64,000 bases of DNA from positions 16,051 through 80,050 of IMG/VR virus record IMGVR_UViG_3300025122_005335, one strand, 5' to 3'. The position numbers were made by a program, and so were the translations under genes. Of the stretch, positions 1 through 7,490 are shown in pieces. Origin of the DNA: a virus. Numbering within the stretch: position 1 is the stretch's first letter; every line of letters begins with the position of its first letter. Under the pieces are notes generated by a model that saw only the letters and a list, made by a program, of their open reading frames with translations, searched no databases and was not told the origin of the DNA.

Positions 1-106
1 CTAACTCAGATACGTCTTCTTTTAAGAATTTAGGAGTGGGGATAACTAGAATAAATTTATCCTTTCTTTCCTTGTTAAAAGGAGACTGGTTATAGTTCAC
101 AGGCAT
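1..106 (-). CDS. Truncated late gene, N-terminal 35 residues only
   Basis: The frame opens with ATG at 106 on the minus strand and runs off the left edge without a stop. The visible N-terminus (MPVNYNQSPFNKER, then a hydrophobic strand FILVIPTP) matches no family I can name. A late-type box ends 6 nt before the ATG and overlaps the end of the terminase gene, so this is probably a late structural gene. In T4 the terminase gene is followed by tail genes, but 35 residues cannot decide identity. Confidence 0.6.
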   Translation of the reverse strand, partial: MPVNYNQSPFNKERKDKFILVIPTPKFLKEDVSEL

Positions 107-111
107 TAATA

Positions 112-1854
112 CTATTTATTCAACCCTAAATCACTAATAGGGGCATAAGATCTTTGCGTTTGGAAATCACCAGCATTAACCCAACCACGCGATTTCATAA
201 CTCCTAGCTCGGCGTTATTTTCCATATCAAATTTTTCATTAAAAACCACTGTATCCAATTCTGCTTCTTCTATGTTTTCACTTAACCAGTTTTTTTGTAA
301 TGGTGTATGGATACCATAATCATATCTTTTTAATTCAGCTGGTCTTCCATTATCATCTTGTCGTAATACTTCATAATATCTTTGTACTACTTCGTTGTCT
401 AATACCATTAATGCCCAACCTAAAGCCATTACCCTATCATCTAGCATATTAATACCCGGTTTGGCGGCCCATTTACCATTTGGATATTTTACGAAGTTTT
501 TAATTTCAATAAGCGTTTCAATCTCTCTAATATTAACCGCTTTTAATTCATTTACAAAATATCTCATATTTGTAATACATCTATATTTTGTATTTGTATG
601 TGCTAAAACACCGACTTTATTATTTTTTATTTTTCCTTGATTCACCCCGTATGTTACAACATTGGCATAACGTAAATTAAAATATAATTGTTCGACAACT
701 TGAGCACCACAGTTATTTCTTTCTATTAAAGCAGGTGGTGAACCCCATTGTAATAAAATTTCGTATAATTTTTGTGTGAAATGAAAAGGGTTAATTTCAG
801 TACTATGATATACGGCTACTTGTTCTATATTTGTTAGGTCTTTTAAATCTAGTATTTGTATAACACTGGCATTTTGTCCTAATCCTTCAGCAATATCAAC
901 ACCAACAACATATATACCATGGTCATCTGGTTCTCTCCATATTCTGTAATGTTCTTCTTCCATGATAATTTTAGGCTTTACACAATTAATTTTTAAAAAT
1001 TCAAAAATTTCTTCATTAATTGCCATTTCCCCTGTTGATAAAAATTCACAACCAAATTCTTGATCGAAAGCTTCTTGGCTTCCAATTGTACGCATTGTTT
1101 CAATTTGCCATTTTTCGTCTCTACCGGGGATTTCATTCCATAGAATTCTATCAAACCCCCAACCATTAGTTTCTTCTATAGCACCATTCCATATTTTGTA
1201 AAAAAGATTATCTGTTCCATTAGCAGTTGATGCTATAAAAACTTTTGATTTTTTAGAAGAAGAAATTACAGGGTAAACAGATTTCCAAAAAGATTCAACT
1301 AAGTGAGGTTCAATAAATGCCAACTCATCAAGAACTAATACGTTAATAGATTGACCACGTGCTGCTGTTCCAGTGGTGGTGCTGATACCAATTGTTGTAC
1401 CATTTGTAAATTTTAAAGATTCTTTACCATATTCACTTACACCGGGTTTTAACCAGTTTGGTAGCTCTTCGTATGCCATTCTTATTCTAGAAAATATTTC
1501 TTTTGCAGTACCTTCTTTATTAGCTACAATTAATATACGTTGATCATTATTAAAACAAGCATGCCATAAAGTATAAATTGTCATCATTGTGGTTTTACCA
1601 ATTTGTCGTGATGCTAATAATATAAAGAAGCGATTATCTCTCATCTTTCTTAAAGATCGTTTCTGGCATGAGTGTAAACTTATTTTTTCTCGTCCTCTAT
1701 CTAAGTTTACTATGTAAAAGAAGTTTTCAGCAAAATAAAGCAAATTTTGTGTTGCTTTTTTGAGCTCTTTTAACATCTTCGGCGTCCATTCGAATTTTGA
1801 ATTTTCAGTAGGGAGGTTAGGGTTGCCTAGATAGTAATCTCTTTTATTTTCCAT
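112..1854 (-). CDS. gp17: Terminase large subunit (gp17-like)
   Basis: DNA-packaging motor and headful nuclease of a T4-like phage. The 580-residue length is near that of T4 gp17. Visible motifs are Walker A SRQIGKTT at about residues 82-89, Walker B VLVLDE at about 172-177, and a C-terminal RNase H-type nuclease with VGVDIAEG near 317 and a late acidic motif LDDRVMALG. The protein should act on the prohead portal with concatemeric DNA. Its upstream region carries a late box, consistent with packaging-stage expression. The start ATG at 1854 is the first in the frame and lies 8 nt from that box. Confidence 0.96.
   Translation of the reverse strand: MENKRDYYLGNPNLPTENSKFEWTPKMLKELKKATQNLLYFAENFFYIVNLDRGREKISLHSCQKRSLRKMRDNRFFILLASRQIGKTTMMTIYTLWHACFNNDQRILIVANKEGTAKEIFSRIRMAYEELPNWLKPGVSEYGKESLKFTNGTTIGISTTTGTAARGQSINVLVLDELAFIEPHLVESFWKSVYPVISSSKKSKVFIASTANGTDNLFYKIWNGAIEETNGWGFDRILWNEIPGRDEKWQIETMRTIGSQEAFDQEFGCEFLSTGEMAINEEIFEFLKINCVKPKIIMEEEHYRIWREPDDHGIYVVGVDIAEGLGQNASVIQILDLKDLTNIEQVAVYHSTEINPFHFTQKLYEILLQWGSPPALIERNNCGAQVVEQLYFNLRYANVVTYGVNQGKIKNNKVGVLAHTNTKYRCITNMRYFVNELKAVNIREIETLIEIKNFVKYPNGKWAAKPGINMLDDRVMALGWALMVLDNEVVQRYYEVLRQDDNGRPAELKRYDYGIHTPLQKNWLSENIEEAELDTVVFNEKFDMENNAELGVMKSRGWVNAGDFQTQRSYAPISDLGLNK
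113..119 (-). promoter_or_regulatory. Late promoter box (ATAAATA)
   Basis: On the minus strand AATAAATA ends 6 nt before the ATG at 106. The box overlaps the last codons and TAG stop of the terminase gene, so coding end and promoter share bases. It resembles the T4 gp55 late consensus TATAAATA. Confidence 0.6.
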
Positions 1855-1862
1855 TACACCAT

Positions 1863-1870
1863 TATTTAAA
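1863..1870 (-). promoter_or_regulatory. Late promoter box (TTTAAATA) of terminase
   Basis: On the minus strand TTTAAATA ends 8 nt before the terminase ATG at 1854. It is back-to-back with the plus-strand late box at 1880-1887, so two divergent late transcripts start within about 25 bp. Confidence 0.55.
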
Positions 1871-1879
1871 CCAGTATCG

Positions 1880-1887
1880 TATAAATA
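1880..1887 (+). promoter_or_regulatory. Late promoter box (perfect TATAAATA)
   Basis: This is an exact match to the T4 late consensus, ending 5 nt before the ATG at 1893. T4 late transcripts start about 6 nt after the box, which would put the first RNA base on the A of the start codon. Confidence 0.8.
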
Positions 1888-1892
1888 TAAAC

Positions 1893-3176
1893 ATGAACGC
1901 AGGGAAAAATCGTAAAAGAGATTTAGAACTTTTAAGTGAGGTGTATTCAGAAGCTATGGGTTACGCCGGTGGCCGTGGATCTGTTAATACTCAACCAGGT
2001 GCGGGTGGTACCGGAGATTACGATGATAGCACAGGGCAGATTACACAACGTGCTGAAGACCAAAACCCTTTAGAAAATCCGTTTGGAGAGAGTGAGGAGA
2101 CATACGAAGGTGAAGAAGAGAGCCAACAACGAAGAGCTGCGAGGCAATTGGAAGACGAGGGTTATACCGGAGGCAGGGCAGACAATAAAGGCAATTTGAT
2201 ATATAATAAAGGCACTTCGCATGCTCGAGTAGATACAGATGGGCAAATTAACGGCCAACCAGCGCAAGAGTTTTTTAGAGGAACCGGTACAGAAGATGCA
2301 GAAGATTTTGGAAGCCCTAATTCAAATAGATCAGGTTGGGGAAGTGATGCTTTTTCACACCCGGGTAGCAATGAGACAACTGATGAAGATGAAGGGGGAA
2401 TAATGGGTATAGATGATTGTGAAGATGAACCAGGTAAAATAGATGTAGTTATAAACCCAGCATCAGCGCACGGTATAAGAGATATTCTTAAAAATATTTT
2501 TAGTAAGGATGATGAAGATCAAGAAGATGATGATTGGATGGATGAGGAACCACCGGGGCTCAAATACGGCGTCGGTTCTGAAGAACCGGAAGGAATGAAG
2601 CATTATGATGATGCTGCACAAGCTCATAAAGCAGATGAAAGAGAAAATAGAAAAAATCTTCGCGCTCAAAATAGAATTGCTAAAAAATATGGTTTTAATC
2701 CTGACGAAAATGCTGAAGATACAGACGAATATGATACAAATCTTTTTAAACATCTTGATAAACGAAATACAGATGAGGCTGAGAAACAAGGTTTTGATCC
2801 AGGTTTAAAGAATGTTCGTCATAGTGATGAAGATGAAGTTGATCGAGAGGGAAGATATAAAGAACGTTGGGGTAAAGATCTAGACGACGAAAAAGATCGC
2901 GAAGGTAGTTCAAACGCTGGTGAATATACAAACGTAGATAAAGACGAATTTTGTGGACCATCTGGTGGTGCCGCAGATGGGACATACCCTGTTAATACAA
3001 GAAAAAGAGCAGAAGCTGCTAAACGGTTAGCGCATAATGCGCCAGACCCAGATGGAATAAAAAGATGCGCTGATAGAGCATTAGCTAAAGATTCTTATTA
3101 TTCTTCTAAAGGTGATAGAGCAATGACTCAAATAACTGAATCATATGAGCAAGTTTTAAAAAATGGCTTACTATAA
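1893..3176 (+). CDS. Acidic late protein with capsid-targeting-like leader
   Basis: Unrecognised 427-residue, very Asp/Glu/Gly-rich and probably disordered protein. It begins MNAGKNRKRDLELLSEVYSEA. The first 11 residues are the same as those of the gene at 3656, and the following LSE/YSE-A resembles the (L/I)-x-E site cut by T4 gp21 protease in capsid-targeting sequences. Acidic low-complexity composition suits a head-core or internal protein. The C-terminal 24 residues (SYYSSKGDRAMTQITESYEQ and following) resemble the start of the next gene, so the 3' end looks like a fused duplicate of that leader. Late expression is indicated by the perfect box 5 nt upstream. Confidence 0.8.
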   Translation: MNAGKNRKRDLELLSEVYSEAMGYAGGRGSVNTQPGAGGTGDYDDSTGQITQRAEDQNPLENPFGESEETYEGEEESQQRRAARQLEDEGYTGGRADNKGNLIYNKGTSHARVDTDGQINGQPAQEFFRGTGTEDAEDFGSPNSNRSGWGSDAFSHPGSNETTDEDEGGIMGIDDCEDEPGKIDVVINPASAHGIRDILKNIFSKDDEDQEDDDWMDEEPPGLKYGVGSEEPEGMKHYDDAAQAHKADERENRKNLRAQNRIAKKYGFNPDENAEDTDEYDTNLFKHLDKRNTDEAEKQGFDPGLKNVRHSDEDEVDREGRYKERWGKDLDDEKDREGSSNAGEYTNVDKDEFCGPSGGAADGTYPVNTRKRAEAAKRLAHNAPDPDGIKRCADRALAKDSYYSSKGDRAMTQITESYEQVLKNGLL

Positions 3177-3233
3177 ATCAAAAGGTGATAGAACAATGAC
3201 CGACTTATGCGAAGCATATAGTCAAATAGTCGG
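3095..3233 (+). repeat. Imperfect tandem repeat of RBS plus leader
   Basis: Two copies, about 3095-3157 and 3168-3233, share AAAGGTGATAGA(G/A)CAATGAC and encode related peptides (KGDRAMTQITESYEQV and KGDRTMTDLCEAYSQI). The ATGs lie 73 nt apart, in different frames. The first copy is read as the tail of the 1893 gene, the second as the start of the next gene. Confidence 0.75.
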
Positions 3234-3645
3234 TGAGCGAGAAATTGTAAACGAAAGAACGATAGCATCTTATGAAGGTGGTACCGAACGTCCGGTAGTT
3301 CAAGAAGTTCTTGGTGCTTTAGCTGGTGCTGCTGCTACAGGTGCTGCTTCAGCTTTAGGTGGTAAGGCCATGGATGCTATTACAGGAAATGAAGACCAAG
3401 AAGGCCCAGTGCAAGACTTTGAAGTTGGTTCATTTGTTAAGATTGATGATAGTCAAGGCGGTGGTTCAGGTGAGATAGTTGACATTTCAACAACAGAACC
3501 GGAGATGTATTGGATAGAAACAGATGACGATTCAACAAATGTTAGAGTACATAGAGATTTTCTAACGATTTCAAAAACAATTGCCGATGAAACGCGTCCA
3601 GAAGATGAACCCGGTCAATGGACCGCCGGAAGAACAGGACTATAA
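3196..3645 (+). CDS. Late protein with capsid-targeting-like leader and small beta-rich domain
   Basis: Unrecognised. I place the start at ATG 3196 because AAAGGTG, a good ribosome-binding site, lies 9 nt upstream; an alternative ATG at 3163 lacks one. The product then begins MTDLCEAYSQIVGE, where L-C-E-A fits a gp21-type cut. An Ala/Gly-rich helix (about residues 35-60) is followed by a region (GSFVKIDDSQ to VHRDFLTIS) whose pattern suggests a small KOW- or SH3-like barrel; that is inference. The stop codon lies inside the late box of the next gene. Confidence 0.75.
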   Translation: MTDLCEAYSQIVGEREIVNERTIASYEGGTERPVVQEVLGALAGAAATGAASALGGKAMDAITGNEDQEGPVQDFEVGSFVKIDDSQGGGSGEIVDISTTEPEMYWIETDDDSTNVRVHRDFLTISKTIADETRPEDEPGQWTAGRTGL

Positions 3646-3648
3646 ATA
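3641..3648 (+). promoter_or_regulatory. Late promoter box (perfect TATAAATA)
   Basis: The box ends 7 nt before the ATG at 3656. It contains the TAA stop codon of the preceding gene (3643-3645), so the two elements share bases. Confidence 0.75.
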
Positions 3649-3655
3649 AAATTTT

Positions 3656-4756
3656 ATGAACGCAGGAAAAAATAGAAAAAGAGACCTAACTCAAATAGAA
3701 GAGGCTTATGAGGCTGTTGTAGGTAACCCCCCTGGTAAAGCTGCACACAAGCAGCAACTTAAGCCGGGTAAACCTATTAACAGAACATATGAACGCGCCG
3801 GTAAAAAAGTTAAGGTAAAGGGTGGTAACACTGACATACCTGCTGAAAAACCGGATGGTTATCAAGGATTTGTCCATGACAACTCAGGACCTAACGGTGC
3901 AGACAATTTTAAAAGCACAGAATTAGATCCCGACAACCCAAAAGTTAAGTTAGATAACGAGTATGATGTTACAGAGTTATCAGATGAAGGTGCTGATCTT
4001 TATTTTAAGTCTGAAAATGAAAAAATTAACAAAGAGAGTATAAATACTAATATGGCTAAGAAAAGATCTATTTTTGACCGTTTATACGAAGAAGTTATTG
4101 ATGATGAGCAGATCGATGCTGTAGAATTAGGTATTGATACAGATGTTGTTGATGATGTTGACGTTGAAGACGAAGACACAGTTACTATAACAATTCCGAA
4201 AGAACTTGCACATCATTTACATGACGCATTAATGGACGTTATGGACGCTGCTGATGATATCGAAGATGTCGAGGATGACCTCGGTGACGAAGATGATTGG
4301 GACGGCGATGAGGATGCAGAAGAAACTGCGAATCAGAAGACCTATGGTGGTAACAAGGGTGATGATCCACGACACTTTGATCGTAAAACAGGTCGTAAGA
4401 CCCAAGATAAAGATTACGAGGGTGAAGAGGAAGAAGAAAATTTCAATTACTTTGGTGAAGAGATCGAAGCCGAGATTCTTGGAACACCTTTAGTCAATCA
4501 GAAGGAAGGTAACCCAACACCAGTAACTGGTAGCGCCAACGTTGTTCACACTCAGTATACATCCAAAGTCGGAAGTAAAGAGGGTGACGGCAAAAGCGGT
4601 ATTAAATTAGATCCTGAAGGTACTGATGAAGGAACACCTTTAGTTAACCAGAAGAAGGGTAACGCAATGTCAGTAAAAGGAAAATCTAATGTTGTTAAGA
4701 GCAAGATTAAGGGTGGCGGTAAAGGCGACCAAGAGTTCTTTCAGAAGAACAGCTAA
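3656..4756 (+). CDS. Acidic late protein, probable head-core type, containing a nested gene
   Basis: Unrecognised 366-residue acidic protein. It begins MNAGKNRKRDLTQIEEAYEA, sharing its first 11 residues with the gene at 1893 and carrying I-E-E-A, a gp21-like cut site. Residues 133 onward can also be made separately from an internal late promoter and ATG at 4052. A helix (TVTITIPKELAHHLHDALMD) is followed by an Asp/Glu tract and two copies of a GTPLVNQK repeat. Acidity, leader and late expression suggest a prohead core or internal protein such as T4 gp67/gp68, but no homology is claimed. A strong terminator follows the stop. Confidence 0.8.
   Translation: MNAGKNRKRDLTQIEEAYEAVVGNPPGKAAHKQQLKPGKPINRTYERAGKKVKVKGGNTDIPAEKPDGYQGFVHDNSGPNGADNFKSTELDPDNPKVKLDNEYDVTELSDEGADLYFKSENEKINKESINTNMAKKRSIFDRLYEEVIDDEQIDAVELGIDTDVVDDVDVEDEDTVTITIPKELAHHLHDALMDVMDAADDIEDVEDDLGDEDDWDGDEDAEETANQKTYGGNKGDDPRHFDRKTGRKTQDKDYEGEEEEENFNYFGEEIEAEILGTPLVNQKEGNPTPVTGSANVVHTQYTSKVGSKEGDGKSGIKLDPEGTDEGTPLVNQKKGNAMSVKGKSNVVKSKIKGGGKGDQEFFQKNS
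4039..4046 (+). promoter_or_regulatory. Internal late promoter (perfect TATAAATA)
   Basis: The exact late consensus lies inside the 3656-4756 reading frame and ends 5 nt before an in-frame ATG at 4052, the same geometry as the genes' own upstream promoters. Confidence 0.65.
4052..4756 (+). CDS. Nested in-frame product with its own promoter and leader
   Basis: An in-frame ATG within the larger gene would give 234 residues beginning MAKKRSIFDRLYEEVIDDEQ. This N-terminus again looks like a capsid-targeting leader, with L-Y-E-E as a possible gp21-type cut, and it is preceded by a perfect late box at the usual distance. The upstream part of the big frame also has its own leader, so the long gene looks like two genes joined in frame by loss of a stop, with the inner promoter kept. 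Whether both products are made is not known. Confidence 0.6.
   Translation: MAKKRSIFDRLYEEVIDDEQIDAVELGIDTDVVDDVDVEDEDTVTITIPKELAHHLHDALMDVMDAADDIEDVEDDLGDEDDWDGDEDAEETANQKTYGGNKGDDPRHFDRKTGRKTQDKDYEGEEEEENFNYFGEEIEAEILGTPLVNQKEGNPTPVTGSANVVHTQYTSKVGSKEGDGKSGIKLDPEGTDEGTPLVNQKKGNAMSVKGKSNVVKSKIKGGGKGDQEFFQKNS
4481..4697 (+). repeat. Internal coding repeat (GTPLVNQK)
   Basis: Two copies start at about 4481 and 4631. They encode GTPLVNQKEGNPTPVTG...NVV and GTPLVNQKKGNAMSVKG...NVV, with DNA identity high in the first 30 nt. This indicates an internal duplication at the C-terminus of the acidic protein. Confidence 0.7.
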
Positions 4757-4776
4757 TAAAAAATAGATATATTCTA

Positions 4777-4801
4777 AAGCCCCCGAAGGGGGCTTTTTTT
4801 T
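4777..4801 (+). terminator. Intrinsic terminator
   Basis: A perfect 8-bp stem AAGCCCCC / GGGGGCTT with a GAA loop is followed directly by a run of eight T. It ends the 1893-4756 late unit; the next late promoter box begins 3 nt downstream. Confidence 0.93.
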
Positions 4802-4803
4802 GC

Positions 4804-4810
4804 TTAAATA
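4804..4810 (+). promoter_or_regulatory. Late promoter box (TTAAATA)
   Basis: The box ends 5 nt before a GTG start at 4816 and directly follows the terminator. It is a weaker match to TATAAATA, but the spacing is the same as for other late genes. Confidence 0.55.
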
Positions 4811-4815
4811 TTAAC

Positions 4816-5232
4816 GTGAGCTTTGTTAAGTTTTTTACTGAAGGTGATGTTTCGAATTTTTGGTCACGAAAACCTAATACTGTGCGGAAATCCCCGGAGT
4901 GGTATCATCGAAATCGATATAATCTTGCTTCTACACAAAGTAGAGAACAGAAAGACGTGGTAGATGACCCAGCTAATAGAAAACATGCTCGAACAGTACC
5001 CGAATACAAGACAGAAAACATGAGTTTACCGGATGCCTATAAAGCTATAAAGAGTCAAGGTGGTCCAAAATCGATTCCAATAGGGTATTCAAATGTACGT
5101 CAATTAATGCAAAGATTTGGTATAAATCCCAGAAAGGTTATGGTTGGTAAGCCTGTGAGATTAAAAAATACAGGTGTTGCAATTGATTATAGACCAAACA
5201 ATACGTTTCATTTAGTAAGAACAGGAAGATAA
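4816..5232 (+). CDS. Small basic late protein with capsid-targeting-like leader
   Basis: Unrecognised 138-residue protein with a GTG start chosen from the late box 5 nt upstream. The N-terminus MSFVKFFTEGD is amphipathic and has F-T-E-G as a candidate gp21-type cut. The body is Arg/Lys-rich (RKPNTVRKSPEWYHRNRYN) and contains IGYSNVRQLMQRFGINPRKV, which could be a small helical DNA-binding element. Its stop overlaps the next start (TAATG), so the two genes are translationally coupled. Confidence 0.75.
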   Translation: MSFVKFFTEGDVSNFWSRKPNTVRKSPEWYHRNRYNLASTQSREQKDVVDDPANRKHARTVPEYKTENMSLPDAYKAIKSQGGPKSIPIGYSNVRQLMQRFGINPRKVMVGKPVRLKNTGVAIDYRPNNTFHLVRTGR

Positions 5233-6119
5233 TGGCTATTAATATGGACAGATATAAGGGTATTAACCAAATTATGCCCAAATTTTTGCCTGGTGTACCT
5301 ACTCCCGATCCTAGTGAGCCGGGTTCTATATACCCGGGTCCAAAACCATATAATCAATGTTTTAGATTTACTAATAAAGCAAATAATGCATGTGAAAGAA
5401 TTGTTATTGACAATTGGTGGGAAGAAATAATTGCATTATTTGGTCAAATTGTAACGTATTGGCAGAACCCTTATCAGACATTATCTGCTGATGGTCTCCC
5501 TAAGGGAGCTATTAACTTAGAGGGTGGTGGCCCTGGTAATATATATGGTGAAGAACCTACTAAGATCTTTAAAGATCCTAAGAACATAATTATAGCAGTT
5601 GAACTAAATGAAAATGCAGTAGTTTTACAAAAATATGGTTTTGATTCTGATGATGAATTAACAGCTTATGTACATATTAGTGCATTTTATAATGAATTTG
5701 GCTGGTTACAAGAACCTAAAGCAGGTGATGTGTTTGAATTAACAGAATATGGAGATGACAGACCTTATCCTCGAACTGGTAAGAAATTTGAAATAACTGA
5801 AAGACTGGACGAAGACGTTGCTAGGATAAATCCATTAGCAGGTCATTATGTGTGGATGATAAAAGCTAAACGTTATGATTATAGTTTTGAGCCTGGGTTG
5901 AGTGCTGAAGGTGGTAGCCAACAAGTGTACGATGATAAATTTTCTGGTCGTTTGGCTGACGGAGAGAACCCAAGATCATCACCTAAGAGTTATGAAGGTG
6001 ATCTTGAACAACTATCTAAAGCCATATTTGATTATTCTGGTTTCGATTATGACGACGTTTATGGGGGATATGGTAATACTGAAAATCCTGAGTCGGGGCC
6101 GTTCGGGCCTGGCTCTTAA
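5232..6119 (+). CDS. Probable virion neck or head-completion protein (gp14-like)
   Basis: 295 residues, coupled by TAATG to the preceding late gene. The middle part (AFYNEFGWLQEPKAGDVFEL, then KKFEITERLDED, then GHYVWMIKAKRYDYSFE) has the order seen in T4-like neck proteins: a pair of strands around a property-range motif followed by a strand ending in a Tyr/Phe-rich segment. The C-terminus is Gly/Asp-rich. This is recognition by pattern only; another small head-tail connector protein is possible. The gene is convergent with the next one and overlaps it by 4 nt. Confidence 0.5.
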   Translation: MAINMDRYKGINQIMPKFLPGVPTPDPSEPGSIYPGPKPYNQCFRFTNKANNACERIVIDNWWEEIIALFGQIVTYWQNPYQTLSADGLPKGAINLEGGGPGNIYGEEPTKIFKDPKNIIIAVELNENAVVLQKYGFDSDDELTAYVHISAFYNEFGWLQEPKAGDVFELTEYGDDRPYPRTGKKFEITERLDEDVARINPLAGHYVWMIKAKRYDYSFEPGLSAEGGSQQVYDDKFSGRLADGENPRSSPKSYEGDLEQLSKAIFDYSGFDYDDVYGGYGNTENPESGPFGPGS

Positions 6120-6427
6120 CTTCTAGATCGTTCATAGAAACTAGAATAATCTGGAAGCGCTTCTCCTTTAATTTTTGCAATAAACTCGTCTGCTTCACGA
6201 CAACTTTCAAACTCTTCTACTACTATAGAACCATCACTACCTTTAAACGTGTAATTTACGCTTTTGTCTTGCTTTTTTATAAAAGATAAAGTGTATACCA
6301 CTTCTTCCATTAACCCCCTAGTTGGGGCTCTTTTAGTCATTACTTGTTTCCCCGGAATAGTTGGTCCCCCTATTCGGACACCACCAGATCTGGGTATATG
6401 TATTACTGTATTAAGAATGTAATGCAT
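6116..6427 (-). CDS. Hypothetical protein, 103 aa
   Basis: Unrecognised. It begins MHYILNTVIHIPRSGG, has a basic middle, and ends in an acidic alpha/beta segment (SIVVEEFESCREADEFIAKI). It overlaps the upstream minus-strand gene by 17 nt, as expected for an early operon of small phage genes. Confidence 0.65.
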   Translation of the reverse strand: MHYILNTVIHIPRSGGVRIGGPTIPGKQVMTKRAPTRGLMEEVVYTLSFIKKQDKSVNYTFKGSDGSIVVEEFESCREADEFIAKIKGEALPDYSSFYERSRS

Positions 6428-6692
6428 CTTCTTGATATATAAATTCTTTAACGTTTCTTGCTGGGATTTTTACATCTCCCATTTTGTAATTTAAATATAC
6501 CGATTCATACATTTCAGATATATAATTTTTAAAAGCTAATGGTTTTATCCATGAATTATTCTTATTGACATCCATTCCCAATTTTTCTGCTTTGGCGGAA
6601 ACATAATTAACTGCGTCAAATAAACATAACCACCTTGAAGTTTCTTCATCAGACATTTCATCAAGCATTTTTTTCTTTGATAATTGTTGCAT
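6411..6692 (-). CDS. Hypothetical protein, 93 aa
   Basis: Unrecognised, predicted helical (SDEETSRWLCLFDAVNYVSA). It overlaps the upstream gene by 32 nt but has its own early promoter inside that gene, with the -10 box 8 nt before its ATG. Confidence 0.7.
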   Translation of the reverse strand: MQQLSKKKMLDEMSDEETSRWLCLFDAVNYVSAKAEKLGMDVNKNNSWIKPLAFKNYISEMYESVYLNYKMGDVKIPARNVKEFIYQEDALHS

Positions 6693-7047
6693 ACCCTTCT
6701 ATTATAGATGAAATCCGTCCAGCGTCAAATGTAAAATTACTTAATTTAGTATTTTTAATTGCGTTTTCTATTACTTGTATATTTAACTTTAAAATGTTAT
6801 GGTTGCTTTTTATATTTTTAGAATTTTGTTCCAAAATATCATCAAATATTGTACGAATTAAATTTTCTAGAATTTTGTCTTTGTTTTTGGCATCAAGAGT
6901 TGCTTTGGCTGCCATTATTCCTCTAGTGTAAGAATTCCTATACGGTGTATCTTCGTAACGTTCTTTCGTGGTTTCAACTGCTACTGGTGGAATTAGTGTA
7001 TTAGTTTGTTCGTTATATTCTAGTTTCTCGTTATTCATAGTCTTCAT
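6661..7047 (-). CDS. Hypothetical helical protein, 128 aa
   Basis: Unrecognised. The central and C-terminal parts are Asn/Lys/Ile-rich helix (KILENLIRTIFDDILEQNSK). It overlaps the upstream membrane protein gene by 17 nt. Its 3' part carries the early promoter of the next gene, so this short segment is constrained for both coding and promoter function. Confidence 0.7.
   Translation of the reverse strand: MKTMNNEKLEYNEQTNTLIPPVAVETTKERYEDTPYRNSYTRGIMAAKATLDAKNKDKILENLIRTIFDDILEQNSKNIKSNHNILKLNIQVIENAIKNTKLSNFTFDAGRISSIIEGYATIIKEKNA
6701..6728 (-). promoter_or_regulatory. Early promoter TTGACG-N16-TATAAT
   Basis: On the minus strand the -35 is at 6728-6723 and the -10 at 6706-6701, 8 nt before the ATG at 6692. 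It lies inside the coding region of the 6661-7047 gene. Confidence 0.65.
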
Positions 7048-7456
7048 TGGTTACAAAGTTGTGTTTTTCAAATGGGTCACCTTCTATAGGTGTTGTTTTT
7101 AGAAATGTCTTTGTACCTATATATATTTTTATACCAATGTTACATTTAGGGCATTCATATTCATTATCCTCTGATACAACTATAGGTACAAACGCGGGGG
7201 TATTACAAGTTTCCACAGGACAAATTACTTCCAACCCTTGTTTTGTAAATTCTTTTATACGTTCGTTCTCTAAAGTTCTAAACTCTACTTCCAATTTTGA
7301 TTTATTCCATCTAGTAAAAAGATCATATACAATAAACTGCAATAATATGGATAAACCAAAAACAGCCCAGAAGTTTAAACCTAAAAAATAGCAGCAACCA
7401 CCAATAAACGCACTAATAACAAATACTATAGTAAGGGATTTAACAATTTGTAACAC
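7031..7456 (-). CDS. Small membrane protein with zinc-ribbon tail
   Basis: The GTG start at 7456 is fixed by an early promoter whose -10 lies 6 nt upstream. Two hydrophobic helices (about residues 5-25 and 28-46) form a hairpin in the membrane. A soluble tail has two cysteine pairs, CPVETC at 79-84 and CPKC at 102-105, spaced as in a zinc ribbon. Function is unknown; early expression and membrane location would fit a host-takeover or exclusion role, which is inference. Confidence 0.75.
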   Translation of the reverse strand: MLQIVKSLTIVFVISAFIGGCCYFLGLNFWAVFGLSILLQFIVYDLFTRWNKSKLEVEFRTLENERIKEFTKQGLEVICPVETCNTPAFVPIVVSEDNEYECPKCNIGIKIYIGTKTFLKTTPIEGDPFEKHNFVTNEDYE

Positions 7457-7462
7457 GTAATT

Positions 7463-7490
7463 ATTATATGAAAATAATTCAAGATATCAA
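7463..7490 (-). promoter_or_regulatory. Early promoter TTGATA-N16-TATAAT
   Basis: On the minus strand the -35 is at 7490-7485 and the -10 at 7468-7463, 6 nt before the GTG at 7456. The predicted RNA start falls on or next to the start codon. The -35 overlaps the end of the neighbouring HTH gene. Confidence 0.8.

Noticed and set aside
2463-2789. A 108-residue minus-strand frame opposite the acidic late gene
   Set aside because: It is the antisense of GAT/GAA-rich codons, which always yields Ile/Phe-rich frames; no start signals.
6085-6115. GC-rich hairpin near the end of the gp14-like gene as terminator
   Set aside because: The stem is only 4-5 bp and no T-tract follows on either strand.
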